DNA of 64,000 nt from NCBI RefSeq assembly GCF_014805685.1, contig NC_060893.1, forward strand, positions 11,026,273-11,090,272, in the 5' to 3' direction. The notes below the pieces were generated by a model that made no database searches, was not told the DNA's origin, and saw only the letters and a program-made list of their open reading frames with translations. The position numbers were made by a program, and so were the translations under genes. This document shows, in pieces, positions 24,153-36,412 of this stretch (positions are counted from its first letter, which is position 1; the number at the start of each line of letters is the position of its first letter). This DNA is from Silurus meridionalis (Eukaryota > Chordata > Actinopteri > Siluriformes > Siluridae).

Positions 24153-25309
24153 GTGTCTTAGTATGGTATCAAGCTCCAATTCTGAGTACAGGGAAATGCG
24201 TTAAGCATGCAGTAGATTAGAGCAGGTACAGGTGTGGTACAGTCTGGTCACATATAGTCTGGTCTTTTAATAAAGCAGAGTGAAATGTGTGACAGAAGGA
24301 TGTGCAAAAACAGCCTGCGAAATAGGTTCATGCACAAATATTTGCATTCAGCGTATCCTACAAATGAGAAAACGCATCATTTTAATGATAATACACTTCG
24401 ATTGATGGTATAAACCAGAAATATAGTAGTAATGAATGTAAGACAGGATGTAGGCTTTATTTAATGGTTATGTCCGTTTTTTTCCGCTCAACATTTATTT
24501 AATTTTTTTTACTTTTTACACCGTGTAGTGGTTTTAATTTTGCATTGTTGACCAAAACACAAATATTTGAGACATTTTGTTGTTTTCTTCCCTGGTTCTT
24601 TGGGTGCATATTTTGAACATGAACACAATCTTAATGTGATCTATGTGTTAAAAGCAGATGTGACACGATCAAGGACTTTGTAGTTTATAACAAAACGATT
24701 TTAAATGGTGTCTGGGTGCAGTTTTAGTAACTGTCTCATACAGAGGTGTGTGTGTGTTGATGGGGGTCGATCTCAAAATAAATTAGTTTCTAAACCTTTT
24801 TTTTATTCGTGAGAAGTCCATTCGCGAAACGGTGCATTTAAAAACTCGCTCTTCACACGCGTGGGATTCCTCAGAAGCGTAGTGCATACTGAATTAGTGC
24901 TAAAACAACACAGCAAATCTACAGCCATGTCTTCAGTCTCCAGACAGCAGCCGGCTCTCTGCAGGACGTCTGAAGAGCAGCACACTGTCGCAACATGTGC
25001 ATGAGTGTGAATAATATAGAGCCATATTGGGCGAGCACAGTGAAATCATTTTTCAGACCATTGCATCAGGCTGCATGCACTTTTATCAGACTGTCAGAGC
25101 AGCACGTGTGCATGGACGTACAGTAGAATCCACAGCCTGAAACACGTTGTATGCGATATTTAGCCATCACTTTTTTTTTCTAAACGACGCGAGAGAAACG
25201 CATGTGCATGCTTCAGAATTTCGATATCGGCTGTGGTCTGGAACTCGTGCAGGCTAGCAGTACAAAACAGCCTGTTTGCCAGAGCAGCGGAGGCACAACG
25301 TGCTTTGCC

Positions 25310-25425
25310 GTGTGAAAGAGCAACCGCATTATCTGAAGCACACGATAATGCGCACGCACGCGCACAGGCAGAGGCGCCTCCGAGAACGCGCCGGGGATTT
25401 GTAGCAAAGTGCGTGAGACACTTTG
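25310..25425. other. small CpG-rich stretch
   Basis: Contains GCGCACGCACGCGCAC and GAACGCGCCGGGG. It may be only a decayed GT/CG alternating tract. No promoter elements recognised. Confidence 0.3.
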
Positions 25426-26387
25426 AGGAAAGGATGTGTTCACTTTGTTTATGTGTAGGTAGTGGCTTCCATGCGGTTGCATGTGTGTGTGTGTGCATAT
25501 GTGTTTGTGTGTCGAGTAGAGAAAAAAAGAAGAAGAAAGAAAGCAGTTCTGTAGTGCATGTGCACAATGTTCACCTCTTGTATTCAGAGGAATGTAAAAC
25601 ATAATGAAGATTATACACCTTCACACACACGCGCACACACACACCCCAGAAGCCACAGTGGCATTACAGGCTGCAGTGCTTGTAAACGCACAGGATAAGA
25701 TCAGTGTGGAATAAGAACAGAGAACATCGTGTCGTCACGTGGGCCTCTGCAATAATACAACGCAAACAAAGTAAAAGTGAGAATGCTGTAAGCGGTAAAC
25801 AAAGTACAGTCTCTTTCATCCAAACCACAGAGAGGAGGGCAGTGGGAACGCACGCGGTGGGAGACGTTCAGGCTGTAATGGGTCTAGCTGGACTCCACAG
25901 CCACGTGTTTCATCTCCGACACATTTCATAGGAACGGATTAACCCAGACCTTCAGTCTTTGATCTAGCGGGAAAGTGTTGCCTGGTTGTGGAAGTTTAGA
26001 GAGTATTCTAATTTATACAAGGGGGATTTGCATGCGAGTGTGAGCTTCACTGTGTGTGTGTGTGTTTTCCCAAGCTTGAGCAATCTTAAGTAAACAGTGT
26101 GTGCTATTGTGGTGCTTTGCGTTATGCTTCTCATTAGCAATCTCTGAGGCAATTAGTGGTTATATAGAGGACGGAGATGAAGCGAGATCCAAATCGCCTG
26201 AACTCAGCCTGGGAGTTCCGACTGCTTCACTGATCAACTCCAGACACCAAACATATAATGAGATATAATACAATATATGTATATATATTCCACCATATAT
26301 ATTAAAGTGAATGATGAGACTTGAAATCAGCGCTTTGTGGCTTTTTCATCCAAACAGTGAAACGCAAACACCCGAGAGGCACTAAAT

Positions 26388-26672
26388 ACACTGAATAGAC
26401 AAAAGTTTGTGGACCCCCGACCTTGAGATTCGTATGTGCTTTTTGAACATACATTTCCACATTTACATTACATACATAACATTACACTTGATTTTAGTGT
26501 GTTTTTAATGGAGATTTGTGCTCATTCAGTAGTTACTGAGTTAGTAGGTACTGATGTAGGGTGAGGAGGCCTGGGTTTGTTCCTAATCATCCCAAAGGTT
26601 TTCAGTAGGGTTGAGGTCTGAGCTCTATAGCAGGCCACTCAAAATCTTCCACTCCAACCAATGCACTGTATC
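26388..26672 (-). mobile_element. Tc1-like transposon remnant
   Basis: Left terminus-like GACAAAAGTTTGTGGAC, then text complementary to the third catalytic region (ATCATCCCAAAGGTTTTCAG is the inverse of the PxEHLWDE block). It shares TGATGTAGGGTGAGGAG with the 54.3 kb copy in inverse orientation. Truncated, non-coding. Confidence 0.75.
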
Positions 26673-27508
26673 TTTACTGTGTTACTGTGCTTGATTCTGT
26701 ATGCACTCCCAGAACATGACCAAGTCACTAACAGAACATCTTTTTCAAACGAATTTGTTCATGTTAACTGAAACGTTGGCATTCCTAATATGCATAATAG
26801 CAGCGTTCGACTTTCCAACAGTTTCCGAGAGCCGAAGAATCCGGAAGAAGCTCTGAGACAGCTGGTTTATTTTCACAAAGTACGAAAACTGCTGTTTGGA
26901 GATTAATTTCAGCGCTGAGCTCCCATTCTGGGGGAAACAAATTGAGCTTTATGGAATTAGCGTGCGTACTGCTGGAACCTCGATCTATTCCTGGATCGCG
27001 CAGAGCCGCTGTGTTTAACATGATTGGTTGTGGGGAAAGAGTTTTTTCTTTTTTTTTTTCCCTTAGTATTTTTTTCTTGTAGCACGGCACGTGGCCGGTG
27101 ACTCGCCGGGCCGGGATTAAAGCCTGAAGTGTGCGCTGTTGATGTTTGTGTGTTTCCCCTACGCCTGGTGTTTGTTGTGGGACGAGCAGGGATGCACGCT
27201 CGCTCTTGGTGTAGAGGGGGAGTTTGGCTTTGCTCAAGGTTGTTTGGGATGATGGCGCGCCATTAATAATTCCCCATTCCCTGCAAATTTACTGCATCTA
27301 TCTCTATCTCCATCTGCCGCTGCCCTATCTACTGTATCTGTGTCTGTGTGTCCCAGAGGAGATGCACACAGCAACCACGTATTAGCAGAGAAAGTGCCTG
27401 TAAAGACTGGAGATGACACTTGCAGTGAGGGAATGCATTACACATGCTCATTCACAGCTGCTGAAGAGAGTCTTCCCATAGTAGTGAACTTGGCTGTGTG
27501 CGTGTGCG

Positions 27509-27511
27509 TGC

Positions 27512-27537
<26 letters not shown>
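27509..27537. repeat. (GT)n microsatellite
   Basis: Short GT run after GCGTGTGCGTGCGT. Confidence 0.9.
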
Positions 27538-27542
<5 letters not shown>

Positions 27543-28403
27543 CTCTGCTAACTAGGCTACATCCTCTGCGTGTTGTGGTTTTCCAGCAGGCTCTCTCTGT
27601 GAGTTTTGGTATTATGGCCCGGAATAGTGCAGTGAAGCCGGCGGGTAATTCCCTGCTCCCGCTCCACAGCGCCTCACGGCCCAGCAGCACCACTACAGGG
27701 ATGCAATTATCACACTCCCAGAAGCCTGCTGCAGCCACATGACAAGGTGTTACTAGAGGAACCATCAAAGCCTGATTTTAAATGATGCATTTAATTATGT
27801 GAGACGGGAATTTGTGCGTGCGCGTCTTTCTGCGCGTTCGCGTGTTTCTCTGCGTATGTGTGTGTGTGTGTGTGGATTTGCCCGAGCGCAACTTTATTTT
27901 GTTTTCTGTCGACTAGCAAGTAAAAAGGATGCGTCTTGTCGAGCGATAGACGATGCATGTGTCTGTGTGAATGCACACGCTCAAATCTGAGCACAGCAAG
28001 ATAGCAGCAGGAAACAGCAAGACATTAACCACATCCATGCTTTTTTTTCCCCCCTCTTTAATAGATCAGCACAATAACAAGATATCTGCACTCACTATCA
28101 AGTTCAGCATTAGTTCTACTGAAGGTTAAAGATTAGCATACATTTGTGGCTCTTAATTATTAGGTACAGTTTACACACACATCAGGAAGGAGTGCCGCAC
28201 ATACAGTCCGAGCAGTGATTTCAACTGATTTAGACATTAGTGGCGATTACGGGCAACTGCGTGACGAAAGACACAAATGAACCAAATGTGATCTTTTGCT
28301 TTCATCTTTTTATACTCGCACTACGCTTATTTTTCACAAAATCCATCATCCGGTGCTGCCATTTACCTCCCAGGGGGGCTGTATTAACTAGAGCATGGTA
28401 TGG

Positions 28404-28911
28404 TACACCGACCAGGCTTAACTTTATGACCACCGATCAAGCATAACATCATGACCACCTGCCTAATTTTTTGTGGCCAAAACAGTCATACAGAATTAAC
28501 AGCATGAACTTTTTCAGCAATTTGAGCTACAGTTGCTCGTCTGTTTGATCGGACCACACGGGCCTGCCTCATCAATGTGCTTGGCCACAGATGACCCTGT
28601 CGCCGGTTCACCACTGTTCCTTCCTTGGAGCACTTTTAAGAGAAACTGACCAGTGCAGACCAGGAACACCACACAAGAGCTGCAGTTTCGGAGCTGCTCT
28701 GATCCAATCATCTAGACATCACAATTTGTCCCTCGTCAAACTCATTCAAATCCTCACCCTTGCCCATTTTTCCTTCTTCTAACACAACAACTTTGAGGAC
28801 AAAATGTTCACTTGCTGCCTGATATATACCCCCCCACTAACAGCTGCCATGATGTAGAGATAATCAGTGTTATTCACATCACCTGTCATAATGTTATGCT
28901 GAGTCGGTGTA
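28404..28911 (-). mobile_element. Tc1-like element keeping the N-terminal DNA-binding part of a dead transposase
   Basis: Inverted ends TACACCGACCAGGC and its partner near GAGTCGGTGTA (28901-28911), with inner TTATGACCACC repeats. On the minus strand from about 28768 it reads MGKGEDLNEFDEGQIV, the start of the helix-turn-helix domain of this family. An in-frame TGA comes soon after (MSR-stop-LDQ), where the family has Arg. Downstream pieces VVNRRQGH and VVRSNRRATVAQIAE are recognisable. The catalytic part is missing through internal deletion. Confidence 0.8.
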
Positions 28912-29555
28912 TATAGTAAAAAGTAAAGTGTGAGAGTCGAAATTAAGGAAGAACTGCAGAAAGAGATGCATGATAGAAATGAAGCTGTTCCCAGCCCACC
29001 ATGCTCTGGAGCATCTGTATTAAAGGAATATTGAGCAGGCCCAATTCAACTTGATTTTGCTTCCTGATGCCAATAGCAGTAGATTTAAGTGGCTTTGACA
29101 GCATGCGGGTTTATTATTGGGGCACGGCTAGCAGGAGTGCAAACCCTGAAGGTGCATCAATACGATCAGTGACTAAAGTGGCAGCTGCATTTGGATCAGT
29201 GGGAAAGTGAATCAGGTTGAACGCATCCATCGATTAACTGAGATTCTTGTGCCAAACAAAAAAGCCACTAGCGATCATGAGCTAACGACTAACCAGTGAA
29301 AGACACATGAAGCCGGAGAGACTGCATTATTCCCAACTGCTGCTGCTAATGCTGCCTGACATGGCAGTGTATCATACTGTGAGGAAATCACCGTCTGCCC
29401 TCTTCCGCATAGATAAGCTTCCACACGATTGGTTAGTGTTGCTTGGATTGACGAGCGAGAGAGTAATGCCATCCCTCACACCCACTATCATTATTGCTCA
29501 ACCGAGGATTTGTAATTCAAGAGCAGATAATCTTTAGTTCAGCGAGGACATCATT

Positions 29556-29580
29556 GAAGGAAGGAAGGAAGGAAGGAAGG
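29556..29580. repeat. (GAAG)6 microsatellite
   Basis: Six tetranucleotide units. Confidence 0.95.
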
Positions 29581-29932
29581 GTCCATCCACAACTACAAAA
29601 AGAGCACTTCTCTAGTTGCAGCTCATAAACCTTTCGCACCTTTGACCTGGTCTAAAGAGATGTGTGTATGTCTTGGGTGAAGGGTGGGGGTTGCTTGGAG
29701 ATGAACGATCTGGTCAGCGTGTGATTGCATGTGTGGGGTTCACTGAGAGAACATCACATATCTGTGAGTTTGACCTCTACACTGAGGGAGTCTGGTACCT
29801 CTGTAACGCTGTTTTGCTGTAGGGGGAACTTTACCCCCATTGTGTACATCCACTTATCCCCTTATAATGATCTATACGTACATAGTGTCTCTTCTCTGCC
29901 GGTAGAAACAGAGGTTTTAAGTATCTTTTAAC

Positions 29933-30606
29933 CAGTAGTGGACAGTAAGGAAGTAAATGTAATTCGTTACTGTACTTACGTAGCTTTTTTGCATATCTGT
30001 ATTTTACTAAAATGTTTTTATTCTGGAAGACTTTTATTTTATTGTCTTTTTTAATGTCTTGTTTTTTCCTCAACTACATTTTGCGAAATCAGTCGTTCCT
30101 TTTTTTTTAAGAGTGAATAAAAGCGCAACTGGTCAAACACGCAGCAATCCACCAATCAAGGTCGAGCGCGAGCTCTGTTTTTAACTTCGATTGCCTCTTG
30201 GTGGCATCCACTTATCACCAACATACAGTTCAGCGTGAGTTCAAGAGCAAGCAGAACATTTAGAGATGATGGAAGAAACTCCTGACTCGAACTTGCCACA
30301 ACAGCATTTTTTTTAAAAGACGTTCAAAAGAAGGTTTCCGGCTAATGATAATTTATTAGACATCAATCAGTGTTTGACTCATTAATATCATTCGAATAAT
30401 AGATTGTTGTGCTGAGAGTGACGTTAGTTGATTAAGCAAAAAGTCTTGTAACAAAAATAATAATAACAACATTATGGCCATAATAAATTATAGTACTTTG
30501 GATACTTAAGTACATTTGAAAGCAAATACTTTTGTCCTTTTACTCGTCAAAGTTTAAGGGGAGCACGTTTCTTTTACTCTAGCACATGGTTTGTGTACCA
30601 CCACTG
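29933..30606. mobile_element. hAT-type non-autonomous element, 674 bp
   Basis: Begins CAGTAGTGGACAGTAAGGAA and ends GTACCACCACTG. Flanked by CTTTTAAC (29925-29932) and CTCTTAAC (30607-30614), an 8-bp target duplication with one mismatch. Internal CTTAAGTAC motifs relate it to the element at 22795. No coding capacity. Confidence 0.82.
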
Positions 30607-30815
30607 CTCTTAACACAGATCGTTGTCCCCAGTTGAGCTTTTAATTGTCTTTTTTCATTTTTCAATCTTTTGAGCGAATGCTTGATTTTTATAATTTGTG
30701 ACACAGTGCGGCGTGTTTTACAAGTAATAGCACAGATCTTGGAATAGGAGTTTCAGTGGCAAATTGAGGAAAACTCTACATTTTATTCCTCAAGGCTTCT
30801 CTCCTGCAACCCAGG

Positions 30816-30818
<3 letters not shown>

Positions 30819-30846
<28 letters not shown>
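30819..30846. repeat. (GT)14 microsatellite
   Basis: Short GT run. Confidence 0.95.
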
Positions 30847-30849
<3 letters not shown>

Positions 30850-30889
30850 AGACACCTGGGCTTAAACAGTTCCGCTGGAGAGAGAGTAG

Positions 30890-31310
30890 GGACTAGTGAG
30901 CTTTTTGCTCAGTATGCTGGATACATCATTGTGTAATCTTGCCTTATCAGGACCTACTGCCTGCGCAGGCAGAAATTCATATACATATACACACCTGAGC
31001 CCAATCTCCAAACATGTGCCTTCATTAGCCAGGCTAAATATCCCTGCTTTCCGCAATCTCCATCATTTCTGGGCTTCAGTTGCCTGAATAATTACTTGCT
31101 CTCATTTCCCCTCCCTCTGGCCAGTAGGGAAGTGTCCTGTGTTGCATTAGTTTGCATGAAATATTTATCGGAGGAGTGCACATTTTCTCCTGCTGTCAGC
31201 TCCCTTCCCAGCCTTGATGGACAGCCGTCTGGTTGCACCAGCTGCTATCACGGAGTTAGCGGAAGAGCCGAGGCAGTTAAAGAGTTGAGTTGATTTCCTA
31301 GAGCAAATTT
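30890..31310. promoter_or_regulatory. candidate conserved regulatory element
   Basis: A 420-bp repeat-free block with GCATTAGTTTGCATGAAATATTT-type octamer and homeodomain text (31144-31168), CCTGAATAATTACTTG and TGCCTGCGCAGGCA. Typical enhancer-like texture; conservation is untested. Confidence 0.35.
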
Positions 31311-33399
31311 TCAGTCTTTAATTGACAGTGATTTTGGCTTTGAATGCTTCGTAACTCCCGGTACTGTTGTGTGCACGTTTGTTATCTTTCTGTTTAAGAA
31401 TTCGTGTGTTTGTATCAACTCAATTTTCGCTTTAACTTAGGTTCTCACTAGCACCCAATAAAGCGGCAGACGCCTATAAATATTCTATGGGTGCGTACAA
31501 AACAGAGACAGAATTACAGCAGCAAGTGACAAAGCATTAAGAGAATTTACCTCAGATTTTCTCAATTGTGTAACTTGGTGATAATGTAACAAATCCAAAC
31601 AACTGGCTTCTAGTCCGACCCTGTGGAACGTGTGGTCCGACATTGCTTCAGTTCCCCGCTCACAACTTTTTAGTTCCCCTTTGGTGACTCATACCGCTAT
31701 TACACCTTTGCACAAAATCTCTGCAATATATTATTCAGTGAAACTTCCACTCTATAAACATTTACATTGCAAATATAATGAATATAATAGTGTACATTGT
31801 CAATATAATAAAAATCATCAAGTTTTTGTATATGTCAACATTTCCATTTCTTCAGGTCAGAGTAATGATTCTTATAATACATTTATACAACTCACGAAAG
31901 CTTTTCATCACTTTCTAGGCAAACATTATAAATTACTGGCACTATTTAGAAATTGGAGACTATAAACATTAAATATTTCAGTTCGGTTTCGCATGAGATC
32001 AGGTGCAGATGTTTTCCTCAAGTGTGCTTCAGTTCAATTTGTGTTAAGATTTTCTCAGCAGCTTGAAAAGGTGAACAAAGTTTGAAGTTGTCGCTTTTGC
32101 ATCTGATACTCATGTTGCAGTTATTTATTTATTTTTGTTGTTGCAAACAACATGGTCCTTTTAGGCAAAGGCTACTTACTATCTTAAAGATCCTTGGTCT
32201 TTGAGGAAAGAGTGTCTAATCATTGTCTAGAACAGGCAGAATGTATGCCTGACTGCTTAAACCTTGAGATTGATTTCCATTTCCTGAAAATGTTTGTGGT
32301 AAAAGAGTAGTTGATGCACGGCACACTGAGTGTATCATTTCTATTTATTTATTATTGATTTATGTTTGTAATTATTTATTTTTTGCTCAAGTCCATGTAA
32401 AGTGACAAGCCCTTGATGTCAAAGTCAAGTCCAAAGTCTCCTTTCGATTTTTGTCAAGTCGTCAAGTTGAAAGTAAGCAAACATTGTGACCCGAGTCCAA
32501 CACTGTTGCTTAGCACCGAACATGTAAACTTCTTCACAAACTGATAAGAGCATGATTTGGATTTATTTAAACTAGTACGCTTTAGTGGAGAAAATGTATA
32601 CAGAGCTAGACGAGACACACAGCAACAACAGTTACAGCAGTAACACACCCACAAGAGATAAACGAGTGCTTACCAGTGTAGGTTACGCGTATGTCATGGA
32701 GTGAATGCATAAAGGCCTGAGAGGGAAAAAAAAACAAAAAGCAAACGAATATATCCTTATACCTTATGACAGCTAAACAGACTACACACTACAATTCCCA
32801 CCCTTAATGTGGGATTCTTGTCAGAGCCTTCCTGACTTTTATCAGCTGTGGTAGTCCTGTCAGAGAGGCACTATTATCTCTCTTCCTCTTCCATTTCTCA
32901 CCTCCAGAAATCAGCTGCTCCTCAGAGTATTAGCTCGGGATAGCATGGGAAGCAGTTCACAGCAAATGAAAAATTCTCTTTCATATAATTTCCCGGTGAA
33001 CTCTGCAGCGGCAGGTTGTTTAATCAGAGTCTCTGGTTGAAGTCAGGATGTAAGGGGCCTCATATCTCGGAGTTTTATAGGTATCTGCTGTAAGAGACCT
33101 GTGGAAAGCATTTAATGATGGGGATGTGAGGCAGCGGTCACTTTAATGTCTAACGAAGCCGGCTGTACTGACCTGCGGCTGGCTGCAAAACTCTGGGTTA
33201 CTCACGGAAACTTGATGTTTCTGTCGTGGCTCTGTGGGTTTCCTCTGGGTTTGCCGGGTGTCTTTTTTTGCTAATCAGTATTGGTAATGATAAATTGCCC
33301 TTATGAATGAGTGTGTACAGGGTGCAAGACGGTCTGGCCACAATGCAAACTGAAAATGAATGAGCACGAATCACAGCGGCTGTCTAGTGCCTGAAACAT

Positions 33400-33606
33400 A
33401 GATCATATACATTTTTTTGCACATATATCTTTATATATTTTGTATTTTATATAGTTTATACTTTTTATTGATCTACCTTAATTTTTCTTGGTTTAATTTT
33501 TCTCCTCATTTTATTCGCTCATGCCGGCCCGTCGTATAAAGCATTTCACTGCATGTCGTACTCTGTATGTATGTGTATGTTACAAATAAAATTTGATTTG
33601 ATTTAA
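33400..33606 (+). mobile_element. 3' end of a retroposon (LINE or SINE tail)
   Basis: Contains GCATTTCACTGCATGTCGTACT, then GTTACAAATAAAATTTGATTTGATTT. This polyadenylation-like end with TTTGA tail repeats is a common fish retroposon terminus as I recall. The 5' limit is unclear. Confidence 0.6.
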
Positions 33607-34429
33607 AACATTCAGTCATCATTTAATGATCTTGGAGCTGACAGTATTATAGTAGAGTTTGATTTTGAATTGAATGCATTTTGATGTATTTTTCAAGCAA
33701 TCATCGTTTTATTCATCTGCTTCATTACAGTCAGCATTATGGTGGTCCTGTGCCTATCCCAGGAATGCTGGCCAATAAGCATTAATACACTTCTTAAAGG
33801 AAATCCCATCCTTCACAGGTCACTTAAAGCCATTCAAGGTTTATATTTCTTTAGACGATAATTTATTTATTTTTTTTTATGCAACTGGATGCTGACTTTT
33901 TTTTTCTGTCTGCACATAAATGACTTGTATTTCATTTCAGTGCCTTGTGACTTGTTCCTAACACTCCAGTGACCTGGTTCCACACATACGTCTGGCCTAC
34001 ATCATCCCAGCCTCCTCGATTTGCATTTTGTCTTGATTATTTGTCACCTGTGTTCCTATAAACGCTTGCAGTGTGTAGAATTACACAATGCGTAATGAAG
34101 ATGCACCAGGCTGTCCAGGGAGATCTCTTTAGCAGGAACACGAGCCAATTTGCGAATAATCACATGCGGCATGACAGAATGTTCTCAATACCACGTGGAC
34201 CAACACTCGTCTGAGAAACGGCGGAAGAGGCTCTAGTGGGGAATTGGTTTTTTTTTTTCTGTTTTGTTTTTTCCTTGTCCATTATTAGATCTATTTTTTG
34301 CCATTATTGGACATGATGTATGAGTAAATAGCAAGCGGATTAAACCGTAACGTACACCTTCAGATATTACAGTGTGTCTAATACATTACAGAGGGCTGTA
34401 AGTGGCTGACTTGAGCTTGCACAGCTCTC

Positions 34430-34765
34430 ATAAACGGCGGATGCACTGGGCAGGTCAGGGAGGCCATGGTACAGCGTGTAATCTTCTCACGACTCCTACA
34501 GCCGCCTCCCGCCTGACAGCGCTGTAGAAGGAGTCGGAAACGTACCTGATGCGATTAGAGCACGGCTTTGCTACTTCTGTCTTTTATTGCGGTGTATCCT
34601 TCCATCCTAAAGCCTGCCAGGCAGCCAGTGTTGTGGCTAATTAAAATAATCTTCTCTCCACTCTCGATTTGGCTTTCATTACGGCAGCGTGTCTCAAATT
34701 GAAAATAAATTTATAGATAAATGCTTTTGCTGCACTGACAAATGATACAGCTGTAGCTCAAAGCA
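34430..34765. promoter_or_regulatory. candidate conserved regulatory element
   Basis: Repeat-free block with GGCTAATTAAAATAATC, AATAAATTTATAGATAAATGC and GATACAGCTGTAGCTCAAAG (E-box CAGCTG). Conservation untested. Confidence 0.3.
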
Positions 34766-35131
34766 TCACCTTGTTTATTTCGGGGAAGGAAATGAAATGG
34801 GAGAAAACAAAAGAAACGAGGCGCTGGGTACGTAGAGAGATTAATAACCCCCACAGCCTGGCTTTGAAATCAAGTTACCAACGATTGGCTCTTCAAATAT
34901 CCTTCCTCATTATTGTAATTATAGATGCTATATTGTGTTGTGAATTAAGTATTCATTTCAGATTAAGCAGGGATTGCAGCTTGTTGTGGGAACGCGTCGT
35001 ATTCTGACAGAAGAGAAATCGTCTTTTCTTTTTTTCTTCTTTTTTTAATCTCACCAGCTGGTGACTGTTTTCACAGTTGGGTGTCTTATATTCTTGTGGT
35101 TTTTGTCTCTGTCTAGCTCAAACAACCCCCT

Positions 35132-35157
35132 ACACACACACACACACACACACACAC
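35132..35157. repeat. (AC)n microsatellite
   Basis: 13 units. Confidence 0.95.
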
Positions 35158-35964
35158 AAACCTACATGAGTACGTGGATCTGCGCATTTATTTCATACAT
35201 CCTCGTCTTTCCTTCTCTCTCTTTCTCTCTTTCGTCTTTGCCTCTGCAGCGTACCTTGGTGAATCCCACAAAGAAAAGGCATATAGAGTGTGTCACTGAG
35301 AGACCATAAGCCCTTCATATGCATAGCAGAGATAAGAAGCAGCCATTTTTATCAGCCACTTGCCCCCCACCCCCCTTTAAACTGAGAAACCCCTCCTCGT
35401 TTACCCCATAGCAAGCCTCTGCCCCTCTACCATTTCTTACCTACATCATCCATGCCTCTACTTCTTGCTTAACGATGCCGCCTTGTCACAGCACATTCAG
35501 ATCGCTTTTGTTTTTCGCACTCTAACCTGGCAATTATGCCAATTACAGCCGAGGCAGTGCTGTTGTCAAACACGCCAGGAGATTTGTGTCACAATCTGAG
35601 TTATCAGACCCCCCCCACTGCGACCTCAACTGTAATTTAAGTGAAAAGAAATAGAAAGGAAATAAATTGGGCAGCAATACCCTGAAACAGCGTCTGATCG
35701 TAATGTGAGGTTTGATCTCTAACTAGATTAGTTAGTGTTCTATCAGCAGGGAATGCAGTGAGGTGGCCAGTGCATGAGGGCAGTGTTTAAAAACTATAGC
35801 AATGCTCCTGTATCTGATTTTCTGAAAGCAGTTTTTCTTGTACCAGTGAGTCAGTGCTGTGCTGTGAGACCGGTCCAATGCCCAAATCGTATAATCGCTG
35901 GCCTTGTGATGGCTCTATTTTACTTCTGGATGACATATCAAATTTAATACCTGCCCTTTGGTAG

Positions 35965-36132
35965 TACTAATTTGTGCATCTCTGATGATATTTGTGCTTA
36001 TAAAATTACATTGTTGGTGAATTGATTTGCACAAGGGGACAGCTGAGGATACTGTCCTGCAGTTCCAGATATCAATTGAACAACAATGTGATTTTATAAG
36101 CACTAATATCATCATAGATGCACAAATTAGTA
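35965..36132. mobile_element. palindromic MITE-like hairpin element, 62-bp stem
   Basis: Left arm 35965-36026 and right arm 36071-36132 are inverse complements at 57 of 62 positions, around a 44-base loop. The outermost bases are TA on each side (TACTAATTTGTGCATC ... GATGCACAAATTAGTA), consistent with a Tc1/mariner-type TA target site. No coding capacity. Confidence 0.75.
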
Positions 36133-36284
36133 TATATAATAAATATATATAATCACATTTGATCAGAAAATGTTGATTAAGTTCACACCTTCATGCCATA
36201 ACTGTTACTAATGTGACTGCTGTACTGAGAATGATCCTCTATACAAACAATATCTGGTCAGCAGTGGTCTTGTGGGGGTCCATG

Positions 36285-36412
36285 TCAAGTCAAGTCAAGT
36301 TTATTTGTATAGCGCTTTTCACAACAGACATTGTCTCGAAGCAGCTTTACACAAATCAACAGTTAAGGTGAATGGTGTGAATTTGTCCCTGATGAGCAAG
36401 CCGTGGTGACTG
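36285..36412 (+). mobile_element. dispersed repeat, second copy of the 228-830 family
   Basis: TCAAGTCAAGTCAAG, then TATAGCGCTTTTCACAACAG and AGTTAAGGTGAATGGTGTG. It is the near-identical inverse of 705-829. Truncated relative to the first copy. Confidence 0.8.

Noticed and set aside
26785..27237. 150-codon minus-strand open frame
   Set aside because: No recognisable domain and no splice or promoter context; includes poly-Lys and low-complexity text. A chance frame is likely.
35250..35310. Possible cassette exon after a strong pyrimidine tract and CTCTGCAG (reads TLVNPTKKRH)
   Set aside because: The acceptor looks good, but no usable donor follows, the frame stops at 35308, and TKK is too short a likeness to the long-isoform VTKKTHT segment.
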